Part shown: positions 38,059 to 48,256 of the stretch, one piece after another | Layout: every line of letters begins with the position of its first letter | Position numbering within the stretch: the stretch's first letter is position 1 | The notes under the pieces: generated by a model | The model's input: the letters and a program-made list of their open reading frames with translations, nothing else | Database searches by the model: none | Told to the model about the DNA's origin: nothing | Position numbers and translations under genes: made by a program | NCBI GenBank assembly: GCA_021568835.1 | Contig: JAKGSH010000010.1 | Coordinates: 4,402,001 to 4,466,000 of the forward strand | From: Streptomyces sp. Tue 6430 | GTDB lineage: Bacteria > Actinomycetota > Actinomycetes > Streptomycetales > Streptomycetaceae | Length of the DNA stretch: 64,000 nt | Direction: 5' to 3'

Positions 38059-38550
38059 GTGCACGAGGACGGAAACGGCGACGGACGAGGGAGCACCCCC
38101 GGGGTGTCGCCGGGCGGTGTGGACCAGGAGTTCCTCTCCCTGGAGCGGGAACTGACGGTGCTGCTGCGCCGCGCCCGCGCCAACCAGGGCGACATGGCCC
38201 GCGAGGTCCACCCCGACCTGGAGCCCGCCGCCTACGGCCTCCTCGTCCGGCTGGAGGAGCTGGGCCGGCAGCGCGCGACCGAGCTGGCCGCCTACATCGG
38301 CGTCGGCAAGGCCACCATGTCCCGCCAGCTGCACGCCCTCGAACAGCTCGGCCTGGTCGCCCGCGAGCCCGACCCGGCCGACGGACGGGCCTGGCTGGTC
38401 GCCCTGACCGAGGAGGGCCGGACCCGGGTCGGCCGCGTCCGCGAGGCCCGCCGCGCGCGGTACGTCAGCCAGCTCGCCCACTGGGACCGCGGCGCCGTCG
38501 CCGAACTGGCCCGTCTGCTGCACGAGTTGAACCAGGGCATGGCCAAGTAG
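38059..38550 (+). CDS. MarR-family transcriptional regulator
   Basis: A 163-residue winged-helix regulator, probably dimeric. After a Gly/Asp-rich N-terminus come the dimer helices and the recognition HTH, TELAAYIGVGKATMSRQLHALEQLGLV (about 74-100, quoted in part). The wing reads REPDPADGRAWLVALTEEG. It starts at GTG 38059. The gene stands alone between lon and a convergent PP2C-like gene, so the regulated target is not visible. Confidence 0.9.
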   Translation: MHEDGNGDGRGSTPGVSPGGVDQEFLSLERELTVLLRRARANQGDMAREVHPDLEPAAYGLLVRLEELGRQRATELAAYIGVGKATMSRQLHALEQLGLVAREPDPADGRAWLVALTEEGRTRVGRVREARRARYVSQLAHWDRGAVAELARLLHELNQGMAK

Positions 38551-38599
38551 AGCCGCACCGGGCCCGCGCGGCATCCGGGCGGGGCCCCGTGCGGGCGGT

Positions 38600-39385
38600 T
38601 CAGAACTCCACGTAGACGGCCGTGGCGTCGTCATGGGTCTTGGCCCGCCCCAGGAACACCCGCTCCGTGTCCGCCCGTTCCAGCTCGCGCACCCGCTCCA
38701 CCACCGCCCGCGGACCACGCCCGGCGACGTAGGCGAACAGGTCCGTCCAGTCGCCCTCCCGGAACGTCTCCACCCAGCGGGTGACCCCGTCGCTCAGGGC
38801 GGCCAGCGCCGTCACGCCCCCGCGCGGGACGGAACCGGTCACCGCGCGGGCGGCCACCGAAGGATCCGCCGCGGCCGTGAAGAAGCCGCCCTCCCGGTTG
38901 CGGGCGCGCGCGTCGCAGATCTCCGCGCTGGCCAGCAGGGCCCGCGGCACCCGGTCGAGGCGGTCGTCGCGGACCGCCGTGACCGTCCCGTCGGGAGAGG
39001 CCAGCAGGAGGACCGCGTCGGACAGCACCAGGTAGTCGACCCGCTCCGGCGACCAGCGCGCCACGGCCACGGTCGCCTGCGGGGTGCGGGGGTGAGAAAG
39101 GTCACAGGTTCCGGCGTGCGCCTCGGCGGTACGCGTGAGGGCGCGGCTCAGCACCTCCGCCAGGGGAACATCCGGGAGGGAAACGGTCAGTTCGGTCAGG
39201 GCGCCGCCCAGCCGTGCCGTGAACCAGGGGACCGAATGCAGACAGCCCGAGCTCCCCGCGGGCGGCGTCACCCCGTCCAGGACGACCAGCGCGCCGCCCT
39301 GTCCGGAGGCGGGAAGCCCGACACCGGCGAAGTCCTCGTTGGGCCGGCCGCGGCCACCGGGCTCCGACACAAGTTCCGTACGCAT
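38600..39385 (-). CDS. PP2C-like phosphatase-domain protein
   Basis: A 261-residue protein related to PP2C/SpoIIE-type phosphatases. The N-terminal GGRGRPNEDFAGVG and the following VVLDGVTPP (about 40-48) occupy the positions of the first two metal-binding motifs, and ALSDGVTRWVETF with THDDATAVYVEF gives the C-terminal Asp motifs. The classical GHG after the second motif is altered, so metal binding may be weakened. I chose ATG 39385 because residues upstream to 39574 look non-coding. The target is unknown. Confidence 0.75.
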   Translation of the reverse strand: MRTELVSEPGGRGRPNEDFAGVGLPASGQGGALVVLDGVTPPAGSSGCLHSVPWFTARLGGALTELTVSLPDVPLAEVLSRALTRTAEAHAGTCDLSHPRTPQATVAVARWSPERVDYLVLSDAVLLLASPDGTVTAVRDDRLDRVPRALLASAEICDARARNREGGFFTAAADPSVAARAVTGSVPRGGVTALAALSDGVTRWVETFREGDWTDLFAYVAGRGPRAVVERVRELERADTERVFLGRAKTHDDATAVYVEF

Positions 39386-39741
39386 CCGGCCAGTCTGCAC
39401 GAGCCCTTCACGCCCTCCGTGAAAGGCCCGCAACGCCTGCCGGGCCGGTGCGCCCGCGCAGGTCAGACGCCTGTTTTGGGCGGTAATGAAGCACTCCGGA
39501 AAGGCGTGGCGGCGAATACTGCCAAAGGCTGCCGCCCACGTCCAACCGGCCCGCCGGACACCGCCGTCGCACACGCCGGGGAAACTTGCCCGCCAACTCC
39601 CCTCCGATGTTCACTCCTTCGGGTGGCGGGGCAGGCGATGCGCGACCCCTGCCCACCGGCACTGGGAGGGTCGGGAACCGTACCGGACAGGACACGCCAG
39701 TTGACGGCGTGTCATCCGGCCCATGGGTACACGAGTCAGGA

Positions 39742-42562
39742 ATGCGAGCACCGGTGCAGAAGACGCGGCCTCGGCGCCCAGGCGGCAACACGGCCTCCGA
39801 GGGGGGCGCGGAGCGCACCCCCGTCGGCAAGGGCCGCCCCACCCACGTACGCAACCGGCTGATCGTCGCGGCGGCGGTCGTCGCCGCCGCCATCGCCGGC
39901 GCGGGCACACCCGGCGTCCTCGACGCCTCCGGGCGGTTGAAGGACTCCCAGGACCTGGTCACCCTGGCGGAGCAGACCCAGGACGCGCTCGCGCTCGCCC
40001 AGGCGCTCGCCGACGAGCGCGACGAGGTCACCGTCTACGTCGCGGCCGGCCGGACCAAGTCCAAGGCGCCCTCCCCGGAGGGCAGCGCCCGCGTGGACCG
40101 GCAGGTGCGCGAGCTGACCGCCGGCACCGACACGCCCGCCGCGCTCCGCGAGGACCTCGACGGCATCGCGACCGTGCGCCAGGAGGCCCTCACCGGCCGG
40201 AGCACCGCGCTCCAGGCCCACCAGGCCTACTCCGAGGCGATCACCGCCCTGCACGGCCTGGCCGAGCTGCTCGCCGAGCGGATGCCGCCCCGCGCGGGCT
40301 CCGGCGCGTACGCCCTCGCCGAACTGGACTCCGCCGTCCAGCAGGCCGCCGCGACCCGCGGACTGCTGCTCGCCGCACTGAACGTGCCCACGTCCACCGA
40401 GAGCGTCTACGACCCCGTCACCGGCGGGACCTCCTCCGAGAAGGTCTCCTCCGACGCCGACACGGAGCGGCGCGACGCCCTGGCGGCCGCCGCCCAGCAG
40501 GCCCGCCTGCGCTCCGACGCGTCCCTCGGCGCCTTCCGGGAGAACGCGCCGGACCAGGCCGTCGAGTCCTACGACTCCACGGTCACCGGCACGGACGTCG
40601 AGGCGGCGGAGAAGTACCTCGCGTCCCTCACCGACCAGCCGGAACTGAGCGACGACGACCTCGAGACCAGCACCAAGAAGCTCGACGCGGCGCTCGCCGC
40701 GCGCGTCGAGCTGATGCGCGGCACCGAGTCCGCCCTCTACGACCGCCGCACCAAGGACCTCGCCCAGCTGCGCGACGACGACGTCACCGCGCTGGAGATC
40801 CGCATCGCCCTGCTCGGCGCGCTGATGCTGCTGGCCGTCGGCATCGCCACCGCCATGGCCCGCAGCCTCACCCGCCCGCTGGCCGTCCTGCGCATCGGCT
40901 CCGCCCGGCTGGCCGGCGCCGAGAACCCGGCGGCCGAGGAGCCCGTCCGGTTCACCGGCCGCAACGACGAGTTCGCCCAGGTCGTCCGCTCCGTCAACGC
41001 CCTCCACGAGCACGCCGTCGCCCTCCACGAGCGCGTCACCACCCTGGAGTCCGACCGCAAGCACCTCGTCGGACAGCGCCAGCGGATGGCCGACGCCCGC
41101 GAGGCGCTGCGCGCCGAACTCGCCGACTCCGCGGCCCAGCTGGACCGGCTGCGCGGCAGCATCGGCGGCACCTTCGTCAACCTCTCGCTGCGCACGCTCG
41201 GCCTCGTCGAACGCCAGCTCGCGGTCATCGAGGGCCTGGAGGAGCGCGAGCAGGACCCCGACCGGCTGGCCACCCTCTTCAAGCTCGACCACTTCGCCAC
41301 CGTCATGCGCCGGCACAGCGAGAACCTCCTGGTCCTCGCCGGCACGGAACACGTCCAGCAGCACGCCGGCCCCATCCCGCTGGTCGACGTCGTCCGCGCC
41401 GCCGTCAGCGAGATCGAGCGCTACGAGCGCGTCCGCATCTCCGCGCTGCCGCCGCACGCGCACGTGGCGGGCTTCGCCGCCGACGACCTCAGCCACCTGC
41501 TGGCCGAACTCATGGAGAACGCCACCTCGTCCTCCCCGCCGGACCTGCCCGTCGAGGTCTCCGGCTGGCTCCTGGAGAGCGGTGAGGTCATGCTCTCCGT
41601 CCAGGACGAGGGCATAGGCATGACCGAGGAGCGCCTGACCCGCCTCAACGCGCGCCTCGCCGAGTTCGCCCCGGACTCGCCGTACGAGCAGGAGGGCGAG
41701 GAGGGTCTCGGCCTCGGCCTGTACGTCGTGGCGCGGCTCGCCCACCGGCACGGGGTGCGCGTGCAGCTGCGCGAGCAGAAGAAGGGCGGGATCGCGGCCG
41801 TCGTCGTCCTCCCGACGTCCCTGCTCGCCACCTCGCCGGCCGCCGAGGTCCCCGCGCCGGCCCAGGGTTCCGGCACGCACGCCTTCGCCCTGCCCGGCGC
41901 GGACGCGGAGGCCAACTCCAACGTCCTGCCCGGCCGCCCGAAGCCCGGCGGCGACCCGCTGGTCGAGGCCGCCGAGCGGGCCGTACGGGCGGCGGAACCG
42001 CAGACGCCGGCCGAGACGACGATGGAACTCCTCATCCCGGCGGACACGGATGCGGACACGGGCGCGGACACGGATGCCGGCGCCGACACCGTTGCCGACG
42101 CGCACGCGCACACCGGACGGGAGACGGCCCCGGCGGCCGCCGAACCGGCCGTCACCGAACCGGAGGCCGGTCCCACCGTCGACCCGGAGGCGGATCCCGC
42201 ACCCACCCCCGCACCCATCCCACGCCCACCCCCGCCCCGAGACCGCCGAAGGCGGTGACCGGGCGGAGCACACCCGGACCCCCGACGCCGTGGAAGACGT
42301 CGTCACCGACAAGGGTCTTCCGAAGCGCACTCCCAAACTGACCTCAACCACCCCGGCCCCCCGCCGGCAGAGCGGGTCCGTGGACGCCGACGCCCTCCGC
42401 CGCCGCCTCGGTGGCTTCCGCCGGGGGGCGGAGGCCGGATACCGCGACGTGGAGGCGGAGATCGCCGAACAGACGGCCCAGAACAAGGTCCCGTCTCCCC
42501 ACGAAGCGCACGCACACGCCGCAGAAGACACGGGGGGCACAGTCGAGGAGGCAAGCAGTTGA
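39742..42562 (+). pseudogene. cvnA: Conservon sensor-kinase-like protein CvnA (nitrate-sensing NIT domain; two single-base frameshifts near 42219 and 42235)
   Basis: First gene of a conservon. An N-terminal membrane helix (RLIVAAAVVAAAIAGAG) is followed by an extracytoplasmic NIT-type domain (about 70-340), a second helix (LLGALMLLAVGIATAMA), HAMP, a four-helix linker with LFKLDHFATVMRRHSENLLV, and HATPase with ELMENATSSS, DEGIGMTEE and GLGLYVVARL. A disordered Asp/Pro tail follows. Two missing C bases (runs 42219-42221 and 42235-42238) explain the break; with them the frame continues PETAEGGD...RRRLGGFRRGAEAGYRD to TGA 42562, overlapping cvnB. As printed the frame stops at 42258. Confidence 0.85.
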
Positions 42563-43062
42563 CCGCGTCCAGTACCTTCGGACTGAGCAGTGAAGCCCGC
42601 AACCTGCACTGGCTGCTGACGAACCTCGTGGAGGAGGTGCCCGGCATCCAGTCCGTCGCCGTCGTCTCCTCCGACGGCCTGCTCCTGCTCTCCTCGGACC
42701 CGGGCCGCCACGACGCGGCACGCGAGTCCCTGGGAGCCAAACCCGCCGGCCCGCGCGGTTCCGCCGCCGACCTGGCCACCATCGTGTCCGGCATCGGCAG
42801 CCTCACCATCGGCGCCGCCAAGCTCATCGGGTTCGGCGGGGTCAAGCACACGATGATCGCCATGGACGAGGGCAGCCTCTTCGTGATGTCGATCAGCGAC
42901 GGCTCGCTGCTCGGCGTGCACGGCTCCGCCGACTGCGACATGAACGTGGTGGCCTACCACATGGCCCTGTTCGTGGGCCGGGCCGGACACGTCCTGACCC
43001 CCGAACTCCGCAGCGAACTGCGCAGATCCCTGGAGTCGGAGACGACGGGGAGCGGCCGATGA
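42559..43062 (+). CDS. cvnB: Conservon roadblock/LC7-domain protein CvnB
   Basis: A 167-residue roadblock protein that in characterised conservons binds the kinase-like and GTPase components at the membrane. The fold begins ARNLHWLLTNLVEEVPGIQ and continues VVSSDGLLLLSS. An insertion (GRHDAARESLGAKPAGPRG) lies between strands. TTG 42559 overlaps the cvnA stop as TTGA, so translation is coupled. The 3' end overlaps cvnC by four bases. Confidence 0.92.
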   Translation: MTASSTFGLSSEARNLHWLLTNLVEEVPGIQSVAVVSSDGLLLLSSDPGRHDAARESLGAKPAGPRGSAADLATIVSGIGSLTIGAAKLIGFGGVKHTMIAMDEGSLFVMSISDGSLLGVHGSADCDMNVVAYHMALFVGRAGHVLTPELRSELRRSLESETTGSGR

Positions 43063-43490
43063 GCACGGCGCCGCAGAACCGCAGGCAGCAGCTCCCCGTC
43101 CGGGGCGGCGACCGCAGGCCGGCCCGCGTCCGCCCCTACTCGCTGACCGGCGGCCGCACCCGCTTCGGTCACGTCCTCCTCGTCGAGACGTTCGTGGCGA
43201 CCACGGCCGAACTCGAGGCGCCCGAGGAGCGCAAGGAACTGACGAACGGCTCCCTCACCACCCGGGTCATGCCGGAGATGCGGGCCATCGTCGAACTGTG
43301 CCGCCGGATGCGCACGGTGGCCGAGATCGCCGCGCTGCTGAAGATGCCGCTCGGCGTGGTCCGGGTGCTCCTCAGCGACCTCGCGGACCAGGGAAAGATC
43401 CGTGTGTACGGCACCGGGACCGGTCACGGTACGGGCCGTCCCGACCGCGCTCTGCTGGAAAGGGTGCTGAGTGGACTCCGTCGTCTCTGA
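43059..43490 (+). CDS. cvnC: Conservon DUF742 protein CvnC
   Basis: A 143-residue DUF742 protein. The hallmark RPYSLTGGRTRFGH is at about 25-38, followed by a winged-helix-like part (EIAALLKMPLGVVRVLLSDL). It is a cytosolic adaptor in the CvnABCD complex by homology. It starts at ATG 43059 within the cvnB stop. Its last 20 bases overlap the GTPase gene. Confidence 0.92.
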   Translation: MSTAPQNRRQQLPVRGGDRRPARVRPYSLTGGRTRFGHVLLVETFVATTAELEAPEERKELTNGSLTTRVMPEMRAIVELCRRMRTVAEIAALLKMPLGVVRVLLSDLADQGKIRVYGTGTGHGTGRPDRALLERVLSGLRRL

Positions 43491-44118
43491 CGCCGACACC
43501 CCCTTCGGTGTGTCCCCACTCCTCGACGAACCGGACGAGGAACTGAAGTCCTGGCAGACGGACCGCACCAGGGCCCCCGTCGCCACGAAGATCGTGGTGG
43601 CCGGCGGCTTCGGCGCCGGCAAGACCACCCTCGTCGGCACCGTCTCGGAGATCACGCCCCTGCGGACGGAGGCGCTGATGACCGAGGCCAGCGAGGAGAC
43701 CGACGACCTCACCGGCACCCCGGACAAGGTCACCACCACGGTGGCCATGGACTACGGCCGCATCACGCTCGACGACGACCTGGTGCTCTACCTGTTCGGC
43801 ACGCCGGGTCAGCAGCGGTTCTGGTTCATGTGGGACGACCTGGTGCGCGGCGCGATCGGCGCCGTCGTCCTCGCCGACACCCGCCGGCTCAAGGACTGCT
43901 TCCCCGCGCTCGACTACTTCGAGAGCTGCGGGCTGCCGTACGTCGTGGCCGTCAACCACTTCGACGGCAGCGAGCTGTTCGAGCCGGAGGACGTGCGGGA
44001 GGCGCTGACCGTCCCGAAGCACATACCTGTCATGATCATGGATGCGCGTCGCCGGATCTCCGTGATCGAGACCCTCCTGGCCCTGGTGGGCCACGCGCTC
44101 GACGAAACCCCCGAGTAG
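43471..44118 (+). CDS. cvnD: Conservon small GTPase CvnD
   Basis: A 215-residue Ras-like GTP-binding protein (ATP/GTP-binding 13 group). P loop: GGFGAGKTTLVGTV (about 46-59). The G3 region reads LFGTPGQQRFWFMWDDL, and the G4-like motif is VNHFDGSEL, where His replaces the usual Lys of NKxD. It starts at GTG 43471 inside cvnC. The cvn GTPase is thought to be the output switch of the complex, analogous to G proteins below receptors. Confidence 0.92.
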   Translation: MDSVVSDADTPFGVSPLLDEPDEELKSWQTDRTRAPVATKIVVAGGFGAGKTTLVGTVSEITPLRTEALMTEASEETDDLTGTPDKVTTTVAMDYGRITLDDDLVLYLFGTPGQQRFWFMWDDLVRGAIGAVVLADTRRLKDCFPALDYFESCGLPYVVAVNHFDGSELFEPEDVREALTVPKHIPVMIMDARRRISVIETLLALVGHALDETPE

Positions 44119-44131
44119 GAGACAGCCCCGC

Positions 44132-45384
44132 ATGCGGAAGATACTCGTCGTCGGAGCCGGCCAGTCCGGCCTCCAGCTCGCCCTCGGCCTCCAGTCGCAC
44201 GGGTACGAGGTCACCCTGATGTCCAACCGGACCGCGGACGAGATCCGTGCCGGCCGGGTGATGTCGACGCAGTGCATGTTCCACACGGCCCTCCAGCACG
44301 AGCGCGACCTCCAGATCAACTTCTGGGAGCAGCAGGCCCCGAAGATCGAGGGGCTCGGCGTCTCGGTGGCGGCCCCCGGTTCGTACGACCCGGGACCGAC
44401 CCAGCGCGCCATCGACTGGGTGGGCCGGCTCGACGGGTACGCGCAGTCCGTCGACCAGCGCGTGAAGATGGCCGGCTGGATGGAGACGTTCGCGCAGCGC
44501 GGCGGCCAGCTGGTGATCCACGGCGCGGCGGTCGGCGACCTCGACTACTTCTCCCGCGCCTACGACCTCGTGCTCGTCTCGGCGGGCAAGGGCGAGCTGG
44601 TGCACATGTTCGGCCGCGACGCGTCCCGCTCCCCGTACGGCGAGCCGCAGCGCGCCCTCGCGGTCGCCTACGTGCACGGCGTGGAACCCCGCCCGGAGCA
44701 CCCGGACATGGAGGCGGTCCGTTGCAACCTGGTGCCCGGGGTCGGCGAGATGTTCATCATGCCGACCTTCACCACCTCGGGCCGCGCCGACATCCTGTTC
44801 TGGGAAGGCATACCCGGCGGCCCGCTGGACGTCTTCAAGGGCGTCAAGGACCCGTCGGAGCACCTCGCCCTGACCCTGGAACTCATGAAGAAGTTCCTCC
44901 CCTGGGAGTACGCGCGGGCCACCAAGGCCGAGCTGACCGACGCCGGCGGCACCCTCGCCGGCCGCTACGCCCCCACCGTCCGCAACCCGGTCGGCCGCCT
45001 CCCCGGCGGGGCCTGGTGCTGGGCGTCGCCGACGTCGTCGTCGCCAACGACCCGATCACCGGCCAGGGTTCCAACTCCGCGTCCAAGTGCGCGGCCTCCT
45101 ACCTCGCCTCGATCCTCGAGCAGGGCGAGAAGGAGTTCGACGAGGCGTGGATGCAGGCGACGTTCGACCGCTACTGGGACACCGCCCGGCACGTCACCAA
45201 GTGGACGAACGCGATGCTCGCCCCGCCGCCGGAGCACGTCCTGGGCCTCATCGGCGCGGCCGGCGCGCTCCAGCCGGTCGCCGACCGCTTCGCCAACGGC
45301 TTCAACAACCCCGCGGACTTCGAGAACTTCTTCTACGAGCCGGAGAAGACGGCCGCCTACCTGGAGACGGTCGCCGGAGCCTGA
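44132..45384 (+). pseudogene. Styrene/indole-monooxygenase-like FAD enzyme in the conservon operon (single-base frameshift near 45008-45011)
   Basis: Flavoprotein of the StyA group (group E monooxygenases), which epoxidise alkenes with FADH2 supplied by a separate reductase. FAD-binding motif: ILVVGAGQSGLQLALGL at residues 4-20. Later segments include FHTALQHERDLQINFWEQQ and, after the break, ANDPITGQGSNSASKCAASY, the FAD-contact helix. One missing G in the run 45008-45011 separates GRLPGG from LVLGVADVVV; restored, the protein has about 417 residues. It starts at ATG 44132, 13 bases after cvnD, so it is probably cotranscribed. No StyB-type reductase is adjacent. Confidence 0.85.
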
Positions 45385-45439
45385 CAGGCCCCGACCGGGT
45401 GACCGGGGCGGCCGTCCGGGGCGGTGGCATACTCGCGCA

Positions 45440-46909
45440 ATGCCGAAACTCACCGACCGGGCCTTAGGCCCGCGCCGCGCCGCGATACGTTCCTTCCACG
45501 AGACCGAGCGCAACCTCGTGGGAGTGAACGGCCCGGACGTGCTGCCCCACAACGAGACCGGCGTGATCGGCTGGGGCACCTCGTGGCGCATGCAGGGGTA
45601 TCTGCTGATGGCGGAGCGCACCGGCCGCCCCGCCTACGCCGAACGGCTCGCGGAGCTGATCGACCAGGTCCTCCGGGCCCGCGACGACGTGCGCGGCGTG
45701 CGCGACTTCCGGGGCCGCAGCCTGCCGGTGTGGAGCAGCGCCCACAAGTTCACCGCCGCCTCCGCCGTCCTGTGCGACACGGACGACCGGCCCGCCCTGG
45801 AGGTCACGGTCTGCCCGCCGCACGCCAGGACCACCAAGGTCACCGTGGCGGCGGACGGCGACCGGCACTTCCGCATCACCGTGACCGGTCCCGACCGGGC
45901 GGACGTGGACGTGACGGGGCTCAGCCTCGACCCGCTGGACGAGCGTCGGGCCGACCGGGTCGTGTACGCCGCGTACGAGCAGCGCACCGCGGTCACCGCC
46001 CGGCTCGTCCCGCGCGACCGGCCGGCGCACGGTCCCCGGCGCCTGCGCCCCGGCACCTTCGCCGTGCGGCCCGCCACGGTCTCGCTCGCCGCTCAGACCG
46101 GCATGATCACCTACCCGATGGCGGGGCTGGCCCGGCTCGCCCGCGACCGCCCGGACGCCGTGCCGGCGTCGGTGCGGCGCCGCGTCGACGGCTACCTCGA
46201 CGCGGCGGACCACGCGCTGCGCGCGCACGACGAGCAGTGGGGGACGACGGACGACGGACGCGGCTTCTACCGCTGGCTGCCCGACGAGCCGGTCTCCTTC
46301 GCGGGTGCCGAACTGCCGACCAACGAGTTCCTCGCGATGGGCCGTACCGCGGTCCAGCTCGCCGTGGTCACCGGTGAGGCCCGCTGGCGCGAACACGCCG
46401 CCGCCATGGCCCGCGCCCTGCACGGCGACCTCGCCGTCACCGACGGCGTGGCGACCTGGCCGTACTGGCCGGGCTTCGGCCGGGTGCACCACGGGTGGCG
46501 GGCGACCGGTTCGCCGAAGACGGACGGTTCCGACGTGCGCCCCTCCTACCGCGCGGTCACCGTGCCCGAGGACGTCACGCACGCCCTCATCGACCTCGAC
46601 TTCCTCTGCCTGTACCACGACGCCCCCGGTCTGCCCGAGGTCTTCACCCGGGCCGACATGCGCGCCGTGGCCCACACCTTCACCCGCAACGCGGTCGAGC
46701 GCCGTGGCCGTGCCCCGCGGCTGCGCCACGACGTCGGGGGCAAGGGCCGCCGCGGCACCGACCGAGAGCAGGCCTACGTCGCCGCCTGGCTTCCGCTGCG
46801 CCGCTGGTCCCGTGAGGTGCCGCGGCTCGTCCGCGCCGTCCGGCCGCCCGCTCCGCCGCTTCCCCTGATGGGCGTGGACACCTACTGCGCGGCCCTGCTG
46901 GCCTCCTGA
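45440..46909 (+). CDS. Protein of unknown function, possible alpha/alpha toroid enzyme
   Basis: A 489-residue soluble protein with no signal peptide. Regions rich in regularly spaced helices with small residues (MQGYLLMAERTGRPAYAERL, EFLAMGRTAVQLAVVTGEAR, GMITYPMAGLARLARDR) suggest an (alpha/alpha)6 toroid like those of sugar epimerases and lyases. A beta-rich middle part (about 125-210) would be a side domain. No catalytic motif is recognised. It starts at ATG 45440, 55 bases after the monooxygenase. Its 3' end overlaps the convergent NlpC/P60 gene by 28 bases. Confidence 0.7.
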   Translation: MPKLTDRALGPRRAAIRSFHETERNLVGVNGPDVLPHNETGVIGWGTSWRMQGYLLMAERTGRPAYAERLAELIDQVLRARDDVRGVRDFRGRSLPVWSSAHKFTAASAVLCDTDDRPALEVTVCPPHARTTKVTVAADGDRHFRITVTGPDRADVDVTGLSLDPLDERRADRVVYAAYEQRTAVTARLVPRDRPAHGPRRLRPGTFAVRPATVSLAAQTGMITYPMAGLARLARDRPDAVPASVRRRVDGYLDAADHALRAHDEQWGTTDDGRGFYRWLPDEPVSFAGAELPTNEFLAMGRTAVQLAVVTGEARWREHAAAMARALHGDLAVTDGVATWPYWPGFGRVHHGWRATGSPKTDGSDVRPSYRAVTVPEDVTHALIDLDFLCLYHDAPGLPEVFTRADMRAVAHTFTRNAVERRGRAPRLRHDVGGKGRRGTDREQAYVAAWLPLRRWSREVPRLVRAVRPPAPPLPLMGVDTYCAALLAS

Positions 46910-48072
46910 CGCCCGGAAGGGTCCTCGCCGTCGGGATCCGGGAGGCCGGTGGTGACGTCGTTGCCCTCGTCCGAGCCGTTCGTCGCGGTCTCCGGGAGGG
47001 CGGGCGGCTCGTACCGGGGGCCGGGCGGCTCCAGCGGGTCCGGGCGCACGGCTCCGAGGATCGGGTTGGCCGCGATCGGGGACACCTTCACCGCGGCCCC
47101 CGGCCGCGGAGCCTGCACGACCCTCCCCTCGCCCAGGTAGATCGCGACGTGCGTGGCCTCGGGGAAGTAGACGACCAGGTCGCCGGGGCGCAGTTCGTCC
47201 AGGGGGATGTGCTCGAGTTCGGCCCACTGCTCCTGGCTGGTGCGGGGGATGGGGGAGCCGGCGGCCCGCCAGGCCTCGGAGGTGAGGCCCGAGCAGTCGT
47301 AGGACGCCGGGCCCTCCGCGCCCCACTCGTACGGTTTGCCGAGCTGGCGCACGGCGTAGCGCACCGCGCGGTCGCCCTCCTCCGACGGGTTGCGGTCGTC
47401 GTTCAGCGCGCCGGACGCCATGATCTCGTCCTGGGCCTCGGCGACGCCGTCGCGTTCGAGGCGGGCGAGGGCCGTGAGCTGGTCGGCGGTGAGGGAGGAG
47501 AGGAGTTCCTCCACGTCGTCCAGCCGGCGGCGCACCGCGTCGCGTTCCTTCTTCCGGCGCTCGGTGAGGGTGAGCTGCGCGTCGAGGGCGGCGCGGGCCC
47601 GGCGGGCGAGGCCGGCGGCCTTGCGTTCGCCGCCCTCCAGCCGGCTCACCGTCTCCACGCGCTCGCGCGCCAGCCGGCCGATCACATGGCCCTGGTCGAG
47701 GGCGCGCTGCGGGTCGCGGGCGAGCAGCAGCCGTACGTAGGGGGAGAGGTCGGTGCTGGTCTGGTACTGCCGGCTGGCCAGCCGGCCGGCCGCGCCCCGG
47801 CTCTCCTGGAGGGACAGGCGGGTCCGGGCCAGCGCCGCGGTGAGCCGGTCGGCCTCGGCCCTGCGTTCCTCGAGTTTCTCCTCGGTGGCGTTGTAGGTCT
47901 CGGTGGCCTGTTCGGCCTGCCGGTACAGCTTCTGAAGATCCGTCAGCAGCTCGGCCACCGACCGCTCGCCGCCCGCCGGCGGTTCCGGTACGGCCGCGGC
48001 GACCCCGGGGGTCAGCAGCACCTGCGCGGCCAGCGCCGTCGTACATGCCAGACGCAGCAGCCTTCCTGACAC
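46882..48072 (-). CDS. Secreted NlpC/P60-family peptidoglycan hydrolase with coiled-coil domain
   Basis: A 396-residue exported cell-wall endopeptidase. The signal peptide (about 1-27, LLTPGVAAA) is followed by a long coiled coil (about 38-210), like RipA/CwlO regulators. The NlpC/P60 domain (about 230-345) has catalytic Cys in YDCSGLTSEAW, His in ATHVAIYLG and the third residue just beyond. A Pro/Glu-rich tail ends the protein. It starts at GTG 48072 with GGAGG seven bases upstream. It is expected to cleave stem peptides during growth or division. Confidence 0.92.
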   Translation of the reverse strand: MSGRLLRLACTTALAAQVLLTPGVAAAVPEPPAGGERSVAELLTDLQKLYRQAEQATETYNATEEKLEERRAEADRLTAALARTRLSLQESRGAAGRLASRQYQTSTDLSPYVRLLLARDPQRALDQGHVIGRLARERVETVSRLEGGERKAAGLARRARAALDAQLTLTERRKKERDAVRRRLDDVEELLSSLTADQLTALARLERDGVAEAQDEIMASGALNDDRNPSEEGDRAVRYAVRQLGKPYEWGAEGPASYDCSGLTSEAWRAAGSPIPRTSQEQWAELEHIPLDELRPGDLVVYFPEATHVAIYLGEGRVVQAPRPGAAVKVSPIAANPILGAVRPDPLEPPGPRYEPPALPETATNGSDEGNDVTTGLPDPDGEDPSGRQEASRAAQ

Positions 48073-48256
48073 TTCATCACCTCCGCCGCGAGGCGGCCCC
48101 TCCGCCCCGCACCGCGAGCATCAGGGGTGCGTGCGGACTCCGCGCGCCGGGTGTGGGCGGTTCGGCGCAACGGGGTCACCCGTCGGCGTCCTCCCGGTCG
48201 CCGCACGGCGTGGCGCCGGGCTCCGGCTCCTCCGGCGTGGCGCCGGGCTCCGGCCC

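Noticed and set aside
39736-42990. A 1084-codon open frame on the - strand
   Set aside because: Antisense to cvnA and cvnB, which show clear domains and overlapping operon starts.
44132-46909. A single long protein fusing the monooxygenase N-terminus to the next gene
   Set aside because: The middle part (about 45010-45440) is out of frame with the monooxygenase and reads as Ser/Arg/Pro noise. The fusion arises only because a missing base puts both genes in one frame.
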